Assembly: GCF_029222965.1 (NCBI RefSeq)
Contig: NZ_JARHUD010000007.1
Location: forward strand, 124,001 to 188,000
Direction: 5' to 3'
From: Aquibaculum arenosum
GTDB taxonomy: Bacteria > Pseudomonadota > Alphaproteobacteria > Kiloniellales > DSM-21159
Length of the DNA stretch: 64,000 nucleotides
The notes beneath the pieces were generated by a model, which saw only the letters and a program-made list of their open reading frames with translations, did not search any database and had not been told where the DNA came from. The position numbers and the translations under genes were made by a program. Numbering within the stretch: position 1 is the stretch's first letter; each line of letters opens with the position of its first letter. Positions 25,294-36,433 of this stretch are shown in pieces.

Positions 25294-27654
25294 TTACTCG
25301 GCTGCCTGGGCGAAGCGGGCCTGGCAGACGCGCCAGACTTTTTCCGCGGTGGCCGGCATGTCGATCTCTTCACCGATTGCGTCGGTGATGGCGTTGATCA
25401 GTGCCGGCGGGGCGGCAATGGCACCGGCCTCGCCGCAACCCTTCACGCCGAGCGGATTGTGGGTGCACTCTGTGACAGTCATTCCAACCCGGAATGAGGG
25501 CAGGTCGTCGGCCCGCGGCATGGTGTAGTCCATGTAGGAACCAGTCACCAACTGGCCACTTTCCTTGTCATAGACGCAGTTCTCGAGCAGCGCCTGGCCT
25601 ACGCCCTGGGCGATGCCGCCATGCACCTGACCCTCGACAATCATGGGGTTCAGCACCCGGCCGAAGTCGTCCACGGCCACCCAGTCCACGATCTGCGTGA
25701 TGCCGGTGTCGGGGTCGACCTCGATTTCGGCGATGTGCACGCCGGCGGGGTAGGTGAAGTTGAGCGGGTCGTAGAACGCCGTTTCGTCCAGGCCCGGTTC
25801 CACCCCTTCCGGATAGTTGTGCGGCACATAGGCCGTGAAGGCCACTTCACCCATTGATTTGGAGCGGTCGGTGCCAACCACGGTGAACTGGCCGTCTTTG
25901 AATTCCACGTCGTCCACCGAGGCCTCGAGCAGGTGGGCTGCGATCTTGCGGCCCTTTTCGACGATCTTGTCACAGGCCCGCACAATGGCCGAGCCGCCCA
26001 CGGCGAGCGAACGGGAGCCGTAGGTGCCCATGCCCATGGGGATCGCGCCCGTGTCGCCGTGCACGATCTCCACGTTTTCGTAAGGAATGCCGAGCTTCTC
26101 GGACACGAGCTGGGCAAAGCTGGTTTCGTGACCCTGGCCATGGCTGTGCGCACCGGTCATCACCGATACCGTGCCCGTGGCGTTGAAGCGGACCTGGGCC
26201 GATTCCCAGAGACCCACGCCGGCGCCCAATGCACCCACCACGGCCGAGGGCGCAATGCCGCAGGCCTCGATGTAGGCGGAAAGGCCAATGCCGCGCAGCT
26301 TGCCGCGCGTTTCGGCCTCGGCCTTGCGTGCCGGGAAGCCCTTGTAGTCGATCATCTCCAAAGCCTTGTCGAGCGAGGCTTCGTAGTTGCCGATGTCGTA
26401 GGTCAGTGCCACGGGGGTCTGGTAGGGGAACTGGTCGGGCTTGATGAAGTTCTTGCGCCGCAGCTCCGCCGGATCCATGCCCAGTTGGCGGGCCGCCACT
26501 TCCACCACCCGTTCGATCAGGTAGGTGGCCTCCGGGCGACCGGCGCCGCGATAGGCATCCACCGGTGCTGTGGAGGTGAAAACCGCTTTCACATTGGCAT
26601 AGATTGCCGGGGTGGCGTACTGCCCGGCCAGCAGGGTGGCATAGAGATAAGTGGGCACGCAGGTGGAGAAGCTGGAGAGATAGGCCCCCACGTTCGCCGT
26701 GGTATCGACCTTCAAGGCCAGGAACTTGCCTTCCTGATCCACCGCCAGCTTCACGTTGGTGACGTGGTCGCGGCCGTGGGCGTCGGAGACGAAAGCTTCG
26801 CCACGCTCGGCCGTCCACTTCACCGGCCGGCCGACCTTCTTGGCCGCCCAGGTGCAGCAGGTCTCCTCGGCATAGGCGTAGATCTTCGAGCCGAAGCCGC
26901 CACCCACGTCCGGCGCGATCACCCGCACCCGGGACTCCGGCAGGTTCAGCACGAAGGCACAGAGAATCAGCCGCAACAGGTGCGGGTTTTGGCTGGTCGA
27001 ATAGACCGTGTAGCTGTCGGTGCCGCTGTCATAATCACCGATGGCCGCGCGGGGCTCCATTGCGTTGGGGATCAGGCGGTTGTTGATCAGATCCAGCTCG
27101 ACGACGTTCGCCGCCTGGCTCATGGCCTGCTCCACGGCGTCCTTGTCGCCCAGTTCCCAGTCGAAGCAGAGGTTGGAAGGCGCTTCGTCATGAATCTGGG
27201 TGCCGGACATTGCCTCCTTGGTGTCGACCACGGCGGGAAGCTCGTCGTAGTCCACCTCGATCAGATCGGCGGCATCGCGGGCTTGGGCATAGCTTTCAGC
27301 CACCACCATTGCCACGTGATCGCCGACGTAGCGCACCTTGTCGCGTACCAGCGGATAGTGCGGCGGCGCCTTGTGAGGCTCGCCGTGGCGATCGGTGACC
27401 GTCCAGCCACAGGGCAGGGAGCCCACGTTGTCGGCCGCCATGTCCTGACCTGTGAAAACCGCAACCACGCCCGGGGCCGCTTCGGCCTGGGCCGTCTCGA
27501 CGCGGGTCACCTTGGCATGGGCCACCGGCGAACGCAGAAAGTAGGCGTATAGCTGGCCGGGGCGATTGATATCGTCGGTGTAGCGTCCCTTTCCGGTCAG
27601 GAAACGCTTGTCCTCCCTACGCCTTACCGGGGCGCCGATTCCGTTCTCGGGCAT
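25294..27654 (-). CDS. coxL: Molybdopterin large subunit of a form II CO-dehydrogenase-like hydroxylase
   Basis: Product of 786 residues of the xanthine-oxidase superfamily. Landmarks are DVGGGFGSK near residue 250, the diagnostic loop AYRGAGR at residues 367-373, and the catalytic Glu in [11 protein letters not shown] near the C-terminus. True aerobic CO dehydrogenase (form I) has AYxCSFR with the Cu-binding Cys; this AYRGAGR is the form II signature, whose physiological substrate is mostly unknown and may be an aldehyde, N-heterocycle or other small molecule. It starts 4 bases after coxS. The enzyme class is secure; CO oxidation is not supported. Confidence 0.93.
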   Translation of the reverse strand: MPENGIGAPVRRREDKRFLTGKGRYTDDINRPGQLYAYFLRSPVAHAKVTRVETAQAEAAPGVVAVFTGQDMAADNVGSLPCGWTVTDRHGEPHKAPPHYPLVRDKVRYVGDHVAMVVAESYAQARDAADLIEVDYDELPAVVDTKEAMSGTQIHDEAPSNLCFDWELGDKDAVEQAMSQAANVVELDLINNRLIPNAMEPRAAIGDYDSGTDSYTVYSTSQNPHLLRLILCAFVLNLPESRVRVIAPDVGGGFGSKIYAYAEETCCTWAAKKVGRPVKWTAERGEAFVSDAHGRDHVTNVKLAVDQEGKFLALKVDTTANVGAYLSSFSTCVPTYLYATLLAGQYATPAIYANVKAVFTSTAPVDAYRGAGRPEATYLIERVVEVAARQLGMDPAELRRKNFIKPDQFPYQTPVALTYDIGNYEASLDKALEMIDYKGFPARKAEAETRGKLRGIGLSAYIEACGIAPSAVVGALGAGVGLWESAQVRFNATGTVSVMTGAHSHGQGHETSFAQLVSEKLGIPYENVEIVHGDTGAIPMGMGTYGSRSLAVGGSAIVRACDKIVEKGRKIAAHLLEASVDDVEFKDGQFTVVGTDRSKSMGEVAFTAYVPHNYPEGVEPGLDETAFYDPLNFTYPAGVHIAEIEVDPDTGITQIVDWVAVDDFGRVLNPMIVEGQVHGGIAQGVGQALLENCVYDKESGQLVTGSYMDYTMPRADDLPSFRVGMTVTECTHNPLGVKGCGEAGAIAAPPALINAITDAIGEEIDMPATAEKVWRVCQARFAQAAE

Positions 27655-27658
27655 GGGC

Positions 27659-28126
<468 letters not shown>

Positions 28127-28277
28127 CCGTCTCCCTCCTGATGTTCGGGGACTCGGTCGATCTTGTGCCGACAGAGTGTCTTGTTGTTCGGTATCCCGCT
28201 GGCCGGGGTATCCCTGTTTGCGAGTGTGTTGCGCGGTTTCTCGGCGGTCAAGAGGCACCCGGAGTGCGGGGGCCAGA

Positions 28278-29126
28278 TCAGAGAATCAAAAACAGCAAAA
28301 TGGCTATGATTGCCACCAGCACACCGATCCATGCAGCCGGCGGCAGGCCGGCAGCCGGCGTGGTCGGCTCCTTTTTCGCGCCTGGTGCGGTCTCCGCGGC
28401 GCCAACAGGCTGTGGTTCCGGTGTGGGCTGTGCGGGCTCCGGTTGTGGCTCCGGCGCTGCGGCTCCGACTGCGGACTCGGTGGGCTCCGCAGCGCTTTCG
28501 GCTTTCGGCAGTTCCGCCGATTCCGTGGGCTGCGCGGCTTGTGGCTGTGGCGTTGCCGCACCGACTGCAGATTCCGTGGGCTCTGCGGCGGGTTCTGCCT
28601 TTGGAAGCTCCGCGGACGCCGTGGGCTCGGGCTCTGCCGGCTGAGCTGCCGCTGCTGTGCCGGAGGGCGCGGGCCCACCGGCGCGTTCAGCCGCAATCTC
28701 CGAGAAGCGCGCGAAGAAGTCGTCAGCCATCTTGCGGGCAGTGCCGTCGATCAGGCGCGAGCCAAGCTGGGCCAGTTTGCCGCCCACCTTGGCATTCACG
28801 TCATACGACAGCAGCGTTTCTGCACCTTCCTCGGTCAACTTGACGTTGGCGCCGCCCTTGGCGAAGCCGGCCGCACCGCCCTTGCCTTCACCGCTGATGG
28901 TGTAGCTTTCCGGTGGGTTGATGTCGGTCAAGATGACGGAACCGGCAAAGCGCGCGCTGACGGGCCCCACCTTGGCGCGTACCTTGGCGTCGAAGGCATC
29001 GCCGGCCTCGTTCTGCTCCAGGCTTTCACAGCCGGGAATGCTGGCCTTGAGCACTTCCGGATCGTTGAGCGCGTCCCACACCACCTGGCGCGGTGCCGGA
29101 ATACGCTGTTCGCCGCTCATTTCCAT
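28278..29126 (-). CDS. coxG: CoxG-like SRPBCC protein with repeat linker and C-terminal membrane anchor
   Basis: Product of 282 residues. Residues 1-150 form the SRPBCC/CoxG domain ([38 protein letters not shown]-like end). Residues about 165-255 are a low-complexity linker rich in Pro, Glu and Ala with an internal repeat of about 30 residues ([11 protein letters not shown]... SAVGAA occurs twice). A single hydrophobic helix of about 20 residues ([19 protein letters not shown]) closes the protein, so it is tail-anchored in the inner membrane. CoxG is thought to recruit the Mo hydroxylase to the membrane. It is first of the cox genes here, 151 bases before coxS. Confidence 0.9.
   Translation of the reverse strand: MEMSGEQRIPAPRQVVWDALNDPEVLKASIPGCESLEQNEAGDAFDAKVRAKVGPVSARFAGSVILTDINPPESYTISGEGKGGAAGFAKGGANVKLTEEGAETLLSYDVNAKVGGKLAQLGSRLIDGTARKMADDFFARFSEIAAERAGGPAPSGTAAAAQPAEPEPTASAELPKAEPAAEPTESAVGAATPQPQAAQPTESAELPKAESAAEPTESAVGAAAPEPQPEPAQPTPEPQPVGAAETAPGAKKEPTTPAAGLPPAAWIGVLVAIIAILLFLIL
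28444..28635 (-). repeat. Internal tandem repeat in the coxG linker
   Basis: Within coxG two copies of a roughly 84-96-base unit encode [11 protein letters not shown](P/S)[12 protein letters not shown] followed by PQPQ or PEPQ. Shorter (P/E)-Q-P runs follow. Such units can gain or lose copies between strains, altering linker length but not frame. Confidence 0.6.
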
Positions 29127-29267
29127 GGAGAGTGTTCCTCTTGCTTATTGCCCGTGCCCCCGAGCCGATCCCGACCGGCGGCTTCCTTTCAACCTAGAGC
29201 CTGATGCGGCTTTCGCCAATTCCAGATGAAACAGGGAATTGCGGCAGCCCCTCGTTACGCCACGCCC

Positions 29268-30305
29268 TCACTGCGGGCGCAGGTGCTCCGGAATGTCGAT
29301 CCCAACTTCATCGTAGAAGCGCGCAGCACCGGGGTGCAGCGGGAAGGGCAGGCCGGTCAGAGCCGTTTCCAGCGACATTTCATCGGTGGCGGCATGGATG
29401 TTGATGAGGAAGGGCAGGTTCTCGTAGATGGTCTTGGTGATGAGATAGACGTGCTCTTCTGCCACATCGGCGTTCACTGCCAAGAAATTGGGCTGGGCGA
29501 TCGTCCGCCAATCCTCTTCCTGTCCAGGGTAGGTCCCGGCTTCGATGGTGTAGGGGCTGTAGAGCGTGTTCCCGCCATCGGCGGCGCGGGCCTGCTCTTC
29601 GGTGAACTGGAGAAACGCGATGTCGTCGCCCATCTGGGCCAAAGCCCGGGTCACCGCGCCGGCAGGCGGACCAGCGGCCGGATTGGTGCCGACGATGACG
29701 CCATTTCGCAGGTCGTCGATGGAGGAACCATAGCCCTTGTGCACCTGCTCGAACTGACCATGGTCGATCCCGAGATTGCCAAGAATGAACTCGTTCGAGA
29801 AACGCGTGCCCGAGGTGGCCGCGCCCATGGAATAGGGCTGGCCGTAGACGTTCTTCATGTCCTCGATTGTGCCGGTTTCGGCGAGATCCTTGATCAACAG
29901 GAAGTGCTCGACATTCTGCCAGAGTGCGGTGATCGAGCGCAGATTGGCTTGCGGTCCTTCCTGCTCCAGTGGGCCGATCCCATCACGGCCATAGACGCCG
30001 AACAGGCCCTGCAGGATGGAAAACTGTGCGTCGTTGCTGCGCATCATGCGGATGTTCTCAGCCGATCCTGCCGAGGAAATGGCCGACATGTCGATGCCGT
30101 CGGAGGCTTGGAGCTTGATCTTCACCAGAGTGGCCAGCGCCACGCCCACGGGATAGTAAGTGCCACCGGTGGTGGCGGTGGCGAGAATGTAGCTGCTGCC
30201 TTCAGCCTGTGCCGCGCCGGCGCCCCAGCTAAGTGCAAGGGATGTGACCGCCGCCAGGGCACTGGCCTGCAAGAAAGTGCGACGTGCCTTGCGGTGCCTG
30301 GTCAT
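29268..30305 (-). CDS. TAXI-family TRAP transporter solute-binding protein
   Basis: Product of 345 residues with a GGGGAGGTGATAAG leader before the ATG. The N-terminus has RRTFLQAS ahead of a hydrophobic stretch, so export may use the Tat or Sec route. The mature part starts ILATATTGGTYYPVG, the TAXI signature, and contains ISSAGSAENIRMM and a GTRFSNEF segment. TAXI proteins feed fused DctQM permeases with substrates such as glutamate or 2-oxoglutarate. No TAXI-type permease is in the window, so this is an orphan binding protein. It sits between moeA (41-base gap) and coxG (141-base gap), which suggests it supplies a substrate linked to the Mo hydroxylase. Confidence 0.9.
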   Translation of the reverse strand: MTRHRKARRTFLQASALAAVTSLALSWGAGAAQAEGSSYILATATTGGTYYPVGVALATLVKIKLQASDGIDMSAISSAGSAENIRMMRSNDAQFSILQGLFGVYGRDGIGPLEQEGPQANLRSITALWQNVEHFLLIKDLAETGTIEDMKNVYGQPYSMGAATSGTRFSNEFILGNLGIDHGQFEQVHKGYGSSIDDLRNGVIVGTNPAAGPPAGAVTRALAQMGDDIAFLQFTEEQARAADGGNTLYSPYTIEAGTYPGQEEDWRTIAQPNFLAVNADVAEEHVYLITKTIYENLPFLINIHAATDEMSLETALTGLPFPLHPGAARFYDEVGIDIPEHLRPQ

Positions 30306-30346
30306 CTTATCACCTCCCCGAGAGCCATTATTTAGCGTGGGCTATG

Positions 30347-31573
30347 TTACAGTCCGCTCCACGTTTCAGCCAGCGGCAGCACGGAAACCAGCTCACCGGG
30401 CTCGACAGCGGGGGCGAAGGGCGCCCGTATCAAGAGGCCGTCGGCCTGGGCCAGGGTGGCCATCATGGAACTGTCCTGGCGGTTAAAGGGCAGGGCGATC
30501 AAGCTGCCGTCGGCTTCTTCGGTCAGGCGGGTGCGCAGATAGTCTTGGCGTTTATCGTTTGCCGGCAGCGCTTTGCCCAGGCGGGCTGTCACGGTCCGTT
30601 CATCGCTGTCGAGCCCCTGCAGACGGGCAAGGATCGGGCGCAGGAAGATCAGGCCGCAGACCAGCGAGGAAACGGGATTGCCCGGAAGACCCAGCAGGGG
30701 CGTTTCCCGTAGCTGCCCGAAGAGGAGCGGCTTGCCCGGGCGCATGGCGATCTTCCAGAAGTTCAGCTCCAGCCCGTCCTCGCCGAGAACTGAGCGGATG
30801 AGATCGTGTTCTCCCACGGAAGCGCCGCCGGTGGTTACCAGCAGGTCAGCACCCTGCGCGCCGGCTGCGAGCCGCAGCAGTGAATCCCGATTGTCTTCCG
30901 CGATGCCCAGGTTGAGCGCTTCTCCGCCGCAGGAGCGCACCAGCGCCTGCAGCGCCAAGCCATTGGAACTGACGATCTGATTGGGGCCGCGCGGCTCACC
31001 AGGCATGACCACCTCGTCGCCGGTGGCCAGGATCGCCACGCGCGGTTTGCGATGAACCGTGAGCCACGGCTGATCCATGGCCGCGGCCAGGCCAATGTCC
31101 CGCACGCCCAACCGCTGTCCGGCCGCGGGGCCGCGATCGCCGGCCGAGAAATCCAGTCCGGCAGGGCGGACGTAGTGCCCTTCGGGAACGGTGACGCGGA
31201 CCTCGACCCAGGAGCCCTCGCTGTCCTCACCGCTGTCCGTGTCTTCCTGAATGACGATGGCGTCAGCGCCGCGCGGCAGGGGGCCGCCAGTGAAGATGCG
31301 CACGGCCTCGCCGGATTGCAGGATTCCTTCGTGATCACCGCCGGCGGGTGCGGCACCCACCACGCGCAGGCGCACGGGGACTTGCGCCACATCGACAGCC
31401 TTGACCGCATAGCCATCCATCGCCGAGACAGCCTTTGGGGGTTGCGTGGTCCGAGCGGTCACTGGTGTGGCCAGCACCCGCCCCAGGGCCTGATCAATGG
31501 CCACGACCTCCGTGGGCAGCGGGCTGAAGGCCTCCAAGATGCGAGCGCGTGCTTCTTCAACCGAGATCATCAC
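30347..31573 (-). CDS. moeA: Molybdopterin molybdenumtransferase MoeA
   Basis: Product of 408 residues, full length. Landmarks are [52 protein letters not shown] and the ending region [10 protein letters not shown]. It inserts molybdate into adenylated molybdopterin. The start overlaps the moaC stop by 4 bases. Its position upstream of a molybdenum hydroxylase operon is functionally sensible. Confidence 0.95.
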   Translation of the reverse strand: MMISVEEARARILEAFSPLPTEVVAIDQALGRVLATPVTARTTQPPKAVSAMDGYAVKAVDVAQVPVRLRVVGAAPAGGDHEGILQSGEAVRIFTGGPLPRGADAIVIQEDTDSGEDSEGSWVEVRVTVPEGHYVRPAGLDFSAGDRGPAAGQRLGVRDIGLAAAMDQPWLTVHRKPRVAILATGDEVVMPGEPRGPNQIVSSNGLALQALVRSCGGEALNLGIAEDNRDSLLRLAAGAQGADLLVTTGGASVGEHDLIRSVLGEDGLELNFWKIAMRPGKPLLFGQLRETPLLGLPGNPVSSLVCGLIFLRPILARLQGLDSDERTVTARLGKALPANDKRQDYLRTRLTEEADGSLIALPFNRQDSSMMATLAQADGLLIRAPFAPAVEPGELVSVLPLAETWSGL

Positions 31574-32046
31574 GATGCCTCGTAAACACCGGATTTTCCG
31601 CCTGATTTATGCGCCAGACGAACGTTCTCGATCCGCATGCCGCGGTCGACGGCCTTGCACATGTCGTAGACGGTAAGCGCAGCGACGCTCACGGCGGTGA
31701 GCGCCTCCATCTCCACGCCGGTGCGTCCCTTGAGTTTACAGGTGGCCGTGATCTCCACGGCGTTGCGCTCCGGCGCCAGCGCCAGGTCTACGGTCACCTT
31801 GGTCAGGGCCAGGGGGTGGCACAGGGGAATGAGGTCGGGCGTGCGTTTTGCGCCCATGATCCCGGCCAGACGCGCCACCGAGAGGACATCGCCCTTCTTC
31901 ACGCCACCCTCGCGGATCCGTGCCAGCGTTTCGGGTTGCATGACGATCTCGCCCTTTGCGACAGCGACACGCTCCGTTTCCTGCTTGTCGGAGACGTCCA
32001 CCATGACCGCATGGCCCTGCGCATCGAAATGGGTGAACTCGCTCAT
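31570..32046 (-). CDS. moaC: Cyclic pyranopterin monophosphate synthase MoaC
   Basis: Product of 158 residues. The family core is intact: [42 protein letters not shown], and the C-terminal KSGGKSG. It makes cyclic pyranopterin monophosphate in molybdenum cofactor synthesis. It overlaps trpC and moeA by 4 bases each, so the trp and moa/moe genes are translationally coupled. Confidence 0.96.
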   Translation of the reverse strand: MSEFTHFDAQGHAVMVDVSDKQETERVAVAKGEIVMQPETLARIREGGVKKGDVLSVARLAGIMGAKRTPDLIPLCHPLALTKVTVDLALAPERNAVEITATCKLKGRTGVEMEALTAVSVAALTVYDMCKAVDRGMRIENVRLAHKSGGKSGVYEAS

Positions 32047-32849
32047 GCCGCCGCCTCGTCGCTTGCCGCCAGTTTCCGCGTGGCCTGCGTGACGTCATCC
32101 TGGCGCATCAGCGATTCCCCGATCAGGAAGGCGCGGGCCCCGGCCCGGCGCAGGCGTGCAATGTCCTCCGGCGCATAGATGCCGCTTTCGCCGACCAGGA
32201 AGCGCGTCTCCGAGACCTCGGGTCCCAGTTCTTCCGTTACCTTGAGATCGACGTCCAGGGTCTTGAGGTTGCGGTTGTTTATGCCGATCAAGGCGGACCG
32301 CAGTTTCAGGGCTCGCGCCAGCTCCTCACCATCGTGAACTTCGACCAAGACGTCCATGCCCAGGTCAAAGGCAGCCGCCTCCAACTCCGCTGCCTGTCCG
32401 TCCTCCAGCGCCGCCATGATGAGCAGGATGCAGTCCGCACCCAGGGCGCGGGACTCGACGATCTGATAGGGATCGAGCATGAAATCCTTGCGCAGGACCG
32501 GCAGATCGACCGCGGCGCGCGCGGCCTGCAGGTGCTCGTCACGGCCCTGGAACCAGGGTGTGTCGGTCAGGATAGAAAGACAGGTCGCGCCACCCTGCGC
32601 GTAGGATCGGGCCAGTGCAGGCGGATCGAAATCGTTTCGGATCAATCCCTTGGAGGGTGATGCTTTCTTGATTTCGCAGATCAGCGCGTAGCCATTGCTT
32701 GCCGCCCGACGACGCAAGGCTTCCACGAAGCCGCGCGGCCGATCGGCCGCCTCCGCAGCGGCCTGTACCTCGGCGAGCGAACGGACTGCTTTGCGGCGGG
32801 CGACCTCTTCGCGCTTTTCTGCACATATGCGAGCCAGGACGTCGCTCAT
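32043..32849 (-). CDS. trpC: Indole-3-glycerol-phosphate synthase
   Basis: Product of 268 residues, a monofunctional TIM barrel. Markers are [44 protein letters not shown] and LVGESGI. It converts carboxyphenylamino-deoxyribulose phosphate to indole-3-glycerol phosphate. It overlaps trpD by 4 bases and moaC by 4. Confidence 0.97.
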   Translation of the reverse strand: MSDVLARICAEKREEVARRKAVRSLAEVQAAAEAADRPRGFVEALRRRAASNGYALICEIKKASPSKGLIRNDFDPPALARSYAQGGATCLSILTDTPWFQGRDEHLQAARAAVDLPVLRKDFMLDPYQIVESRALGADCILLIMAALEDGQAAELEAAAFDLGMDVLVEVHDGEELARALKLRSALIGINNRNLKTLDVDLKVTEELGPEVSETRFLVGESGIYAPEDIARLRRAGARAFLIGESLMRQDDVTQATRKLAASDEAAA

Positions 32850-33883
32850 GCCCGCGCCCCCTCATTGGTAATCGCCACCAGTCGTTCCAGAACGGCCGTC
32901 GCGTGGCCCTCGTCGATTGCGCGGGCCCCTTGCGCAATGCCCTCGCGCAGGTCCTGGGCCTTGCCGCCGATCACCAGCGCGGCGGCGGCCGTCAGCAGCA
33001 CGGTGTCGCGCAGCGGCCCCTGCTGTCCGGCCAAGAGCGCCCGAAGTGTCGCGGCGTTCTCCGGCCCGTCGCCACCGGCCAGGTCATCGGGTGCACAACG
33101 TGGCAGGCCGACATCCTCGGGTGTCACCTCGAAGGTTCGGATGTCACCCCGGTTCAGTTCGGCCACATAGGTGGCCCCGGCCGTGGTCAGCTCGTCAAAG
33201 CCATGCTCACCGTGAACGATCCAGGCGCGCTCATGACCCAGTTCTCGTAGCACCTCGGCCAGCGGGACCAGCCACACGTCATCGAACACGCCCATGAGCT
33301 GATGCTTTACCTTTGCCGGACTGCACAAGGGCCCGAGAAGGTTGAAGATTGTCCGGGTTCCGAGCTCGACCCGCGTCGGCCCCACATGACGCATGGCGCT
33401 GTGATGGCGTGGCGCCATGAGGAAGCAGGTGTTGGCTTCCCACAAGGCCTTGCGGATGAGCGCCATGTCCGCATCAACATTGACCCCGAGAGCGGAGAGG
33501 ACGTCGGCGGCGCCGCTCTTTGAGGAAAGGGCGCGGTTGCCATGTTTCGCGACGGGCAGCCCGCAGGCGGCGATCACGAAGGTGGCGGCCGACGAGATAT
33601 TGAAGGTGCCCTTGGCGTCACCGCCGGTGCCACAGGTGTCGATGGCGCCTGCAGGGGCTTCGATCGCGGTCATGCGTCCGCGCATGGCGCGCGCGGCCCC
33701 GGTGATCTCGGCTACGGTTTCGCCGCGCACGCGCAAGGCCATCAGGAAGCCGCCCATCTGGGAGGGCGTGGCGTCACCCGCCATCATGATGTCGAAGGCG
33801 CGGCGGGCGTCTGTCTCGGAGAGGCTGCGCCCATTCGCCACCTCGGCGAGCAGGGCTTTCAAGTCGGGCATGTCGGCGGGCAT
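32846..33883 (-). CDS. trpD: Anthranilate phosphoribosyltransferase
   Basis: Product of 345 residues. Landmarks are [36 protein letters not shown], and [19 protein letters not shown] for the anthranilate and PRPP sites. It transfers phosphoribosyl to anthranilate. It starts 21 bases after trpG and overlaps trpC by 4 bases. Confidence 0.97.
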   Translation of the reverse strand: MPADMPDLKALLAEVANGRSLSETDARRAFDIMMAGDATPSQMGGFLMALRVRGETVAEITGAARAMRGRMTAIEAPAGAIDTCGTGGDAKGTFNISSAATFVIAACGLPVAKHGNRALSSKSGAADVLSALGVNVDADMALIRKALWEANTCFLMAPRHHSAMRHVGPTRVELGTRTIFNLLGPLCSPAKVKHQLMGVFDDVWLVPLAEVLRELGHERAWIVHGEHGFDELTTAGATYVAELNRGDIRTFEVTPEDVGLPRCAPDDLAGGDGPENAATLRALLAGQQGPLRDTVLLTAAAALVIGGKAQDLREGIAQGARAIDEGHATAVLERLVAITNEGARA

Positions 33884-33904
33884 GGCTTCTTCCTTGGCTT
33901 CTTC

Positions 33905-34480
33905 TCAGGCCCGGCCGGCCAGCGTGAGGAAATTCCGCAGGAGCTGATGGCCGTGTTCCGAAGCGATGGACTCGGGGTGAAACTGGACGCCGTGGATCGG
34001 AAGTTCACGGTGCTGGAGGCCCATGATCACGCCATCGGCCGTCCGCGCCGTAACTTCGAGCGTATCCGGCAGGCTCTGCTGTTCCACGGTCAGGGAGTGA
34101 TAACGGGTTACCTGCATCGGCGAGGGCAGGCCGGCGAAGATGCCCTGACCGTTGTGCGTGATGCGGCTCATCTTGCCGTGCAGCGGCTGCGGCGCCCTGA
34201 CGACGCGCCCGCCGAGTGCCTGGCCGATGGATTGGTGGCCCAAGCAAACGCCCATAAGCGGCACCTGTCCGGCGGCCTGCGCGATCAAGTCGAGGCAAAT
34301 ACCCGCCCGGTCGGGGTCGCAAGGGCCCGGAGACAGAACGATCGCCTCCGGCTTGAGCGCCAGCGCCTCTGCGGCGCTCAATGCGTCATTGCGATGCACC
34401 ACCACCTCGGCACCCAGTTCGCCGAGATAGTGGTAGAGATTCCAGGTAAAGCTGTCGTAGTTGTCGATCAGCAGGATCAT
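33905..34480 (-). CDS. trpG: Anthranilate synthase glutamine amidotransferase subunit
   Basis: Product of 191 residues. The start at 34480 gives the family-standard [15 protein letters not shown]; an ATG four codons upstream (34492) is an alternative. The class I amidotransferase triad is visible: Cys in [15 protein letters not shown], His and Glu in [10 protein letters not shown]. It supplies ammonia to TrpE. Unusually, trpE is not adjacent but 3.7 kb away, beyond the amidoligase cluster. It could also serve aminodeoxychorismate synthase, as TrpG/PabA do in some species. Confidence 0.95.
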   Translation of the reverse strand: MILLIDNYDSFTWNLYHYLGELGAEVVVHRNDALSAAEALALKPEAIVLSPGPCDPDRAGICLDLIAQAAGQVPLMGVCLGHQSIGQALGGRVVRAPQPLHGKMSRITHNGQGIFAGLPSPMQVTRYHSLTVEQQSLPDTLEVTARTADGVIMGLQHRELPIHGVQFHPESIASEHGHQLLRNFLTLAGRA

Positions 34481-34674
34481 GAAACGGTCCATTGACGGTG
34501 CCCGTGGCGGGGCCGCGAGCTGGCCCGCCTTTATAGCAACCCAGCAAAGGGCAAGAAAGCGCCAGCACAACAGCAGGTCTCGACGCGGAGGAAGCGAGCC
34601 TGTCGGAGAGCAAGCATGCTACACTGGGCTAAGGGCCTCGCTGGCGGGGCAGGAGTTGGAAGGCGGATTTTTTC

Positions 34675-35685
34675 ATGCCCATCAGAGTACCGAAGGGCGT
34701 CGTGCGCGGTGCGATCCTGGGTCTGGCGTGTCTGGGCGCTGCATTGGGCGCCCTGGCCGGCAGTGAGCGCGAAGAACCCAAGCCGTTAGCACCGGTCCTT
34801 GCGGCTGAACGCACGGTCCTGGCTTTGCCGCCGCCCGATCCGATGCAGCCGACACCGCTGGCGCGCATGCCTTCGCCGCCTGAAGCACCGGCGTCCTTCG
34901 GCTTCGCAAGATCGCCGATGATTCAGGAACCGGCAACCTGGCAGCAGCACGCTGTGCCCGTGGCGGCGGCTGAGGGGCGGCCGCGCATCGTGGTGGTGAT
35001 CGATGACCTGGGACTCAATCGGCCCGCAACGCGCCGAACCATGGCTCTACCGGGTCCGCTGACCCTGTCCTTCATGACCTACGCCGACGGCTTGGCTGAT
35101 TACAGCAAGGCTGCAGGGGCAGCGGGGCACGAGGTGATGCTCCATCTGCCCATGGAACCCTCAAATCATCTCGATCCGGGACCAAGGGCGCTCCTGCTCT
35201 CCGATGCCAAGGAAAAGCAGCGCGCCAACCTGCGCTGGAGCCTCGACCGGCTCGAGGGTTATGTCGGGGTCAACAATCACATGGGCAGCGCCTTCACCGC
35301 TGACGAGCCCGGAATGCGGCTGGTCATGGCCGAGTTGGGACGGCGGGGGCTGCTGTTTCTCGATTCCCGCACCTCGGCCGAGACGAAGGGACCCGTGTTG
35401 GCGGAAGAGCTTGGGGTGCCGCTGGCGGAGCGTCACGTCTTTCTCGACCACGAGGTCTCGCGCGACTTCATCCGCCAGCAGCTTGCAGAGACTGAGAGCA
35501 TCGCGCGCCGTGACGGCGTCGCCATAGCCATTGGCCATCCCTATGACGAGACACTGGACGCCCTTGCAGGGTGGCTACCGGACCTGTCGGCGAAGGGCTT
35601 CCAGCTCGTCCCTGTCAGCGCGGTGGTTCGTGTGAACTCCGAGGAGTCTCCTCCCCGTCTGATAGCGGTTCCGGGCGCGGGTTAA
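34675..35685 (+). CDS. Divergent polysaccharide deacetylase family protein (YibQ-like)
   Basis: Product of 336 residues. An N-terminal hydrophobic helix (about 10-28) is a membrane anchor or uncleaved signal, followed by a proline-rich linker to about residue 100. The catalytic domain starts RIVVVIDDLGLNR and contains MLHLPMEP, VGVNNHMGSAFTAD, LFLDSRTS and IAIGHPY: the divergent deacetylase family (DUF610/YibQ) of periplasmic proteins. The substrate is not established. In proteobacteria its relatives are often next to murein hydrolase activators and C-terminal proteases, not as here. Convergent with the TVP38 gene, overlapping by 71 bases. Confidence 0.88.
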   Translation: MPIRVPKGVVRGAILGLACLGAALGALAGSEREEPKPLAPVLAAERTVLALPPPDPMQPTPLARMPSPPEAPASFGFARSPMIQEPATWQQHAVPVAAAEGRPRIVVVIDDLGLNRPATRRTMALPGPLTLSFMTYADGLADYSKAAGAAGHEVMLHLPMEPSNHLDPGPRALLLSDAKEKQRANLRWSLDRLEGYVGVNNHMGSAFTADEPGMRLVMAELGRRGLLFLDSRTSAETKGPVLAEELGVPLAERHVFLDHEVSRDFIRQQLAETESIARRDGVAIAIGHPYDETLDALAGWLPDLSAKGFQLVPVSAVVRVNSEESPPRLIAVPGAG

Positions 35686-36433
35686 CCTTCCGCCCCATCA
35701 GTCGGCGCAGCAGCATGGGCGCCAGCGCAAAGAGCAGGGCCACGCATACAAGCGCGATGGCCTTGGGGGTCAAGAGATCTGCCAGCTCCGGCGTGCCCCC
35801 AGCATCGATGACCTCTCCCAGGCCGGCTCCGAACGTGGCATAGACGAAGGTCAGGGGGATCGCGCCAACAAGCGTGCCAAGCACGAAGGGTCGAAAACGC
35901 ACGCCGAGCAGGCTGGGGGCGATGTTGACCACCCAGTAGGGCATCACGGGCGTCATGCGCAGGGTGACGATGTAGGTAAAGGCATTGGCCTGAAACCCGG
36001 CCTCGAGTCCTCCGAGATAGGGCCCGATCAGGCGGGCGAAGCTCTCGCGGAAGGTGTGACCGGCGATCAGGAAGGCCAGGGCGCCGCCCAGCGTCTGGGC
36101 CAGGACGGACAGCAGCGTTCCTGCCAGCGGACCGAAGAGGAATCCGGAGAAGATCTGCAGGATCGCCACCGCCGGAATGCAAAAGAGGGTGACCAGGACC
36201 AATGAAATGAGAAATAGGGCCGTGATCTTCACGGGGCGCGCGTCGAGCGCCGCGCGTGCGTCTTGGCTGCGCTCGGCCAACTGCTCGAAGCTGAGCCAGT
36301 CGCCAAGGTCGAAGAAGAACCAGGCGCCCAGCACGCCTGCCAGGATCAACAGCACCATGGCCTGACGCAGGCGCTGCAGGTTTCGAGCCGCGCTTGGCGT
36401 GGCCTGGCCGCCTTCGCTCTCCGGCTGGGTCAT
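35615..36433 (-). CDS. TVP38/TMEM64-family membrane protein
   Basis: Product of 272 residues with about six membrane helices. The VTT-domain core is present: FCIPAVAILQIFSGFLFGPL, GHTFRESFARL, YIVTLRMTPVMPYWVVNIA and TLVGAIPLTFVYATFGAG. The family is related to DedA and to eukaryotic lipid scramblases, so a phospholipid or undecaprenyl-phosphate transport role is likely. Its start overlaps the amidotransferase stop by 4 bases, which ties it to the amidoligase genes. Confidence 0.88.
   Translation of the reverse strand: MTQPESEGGQATPSAARNLQRLRQAMVLLILAGVLGAWFFFDLGDWLSFEQLAERSQDARAALDARPVKITALFLISLVLVTLFCIPAVAILQIFSGFLFGPLAGTLLSVLAQTLGGALAFLIAGHTFRESFARLIGPYLGGLEAGFQANAFTYIVTLRMTPVMPYWVVNIAPSLLGVRFRPFVLGTLVGAIPLTFVYATFGAGLGEVIDAGGTPELADLLTPKAIALVCVALLFALAPMLLRRLMGRKVNPRPEPLSDGEETPRSSHEPPR

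Noticed and set aside
26536-26556. Genuine aerobic carbon monoxide dehydrogenase
   Set aside because: The active-site loop is AYRGAGR (form II), not AYxCSFR with the copper-binding Cys.
25933-27552. 539-codon open frame on the + strand opposite coxL
   Set aside because: coxL is an unmistakable full-length enzyme; the opposite frame is His/Gly/Val-rich without domains, as expected of antisense high-GC sequence.
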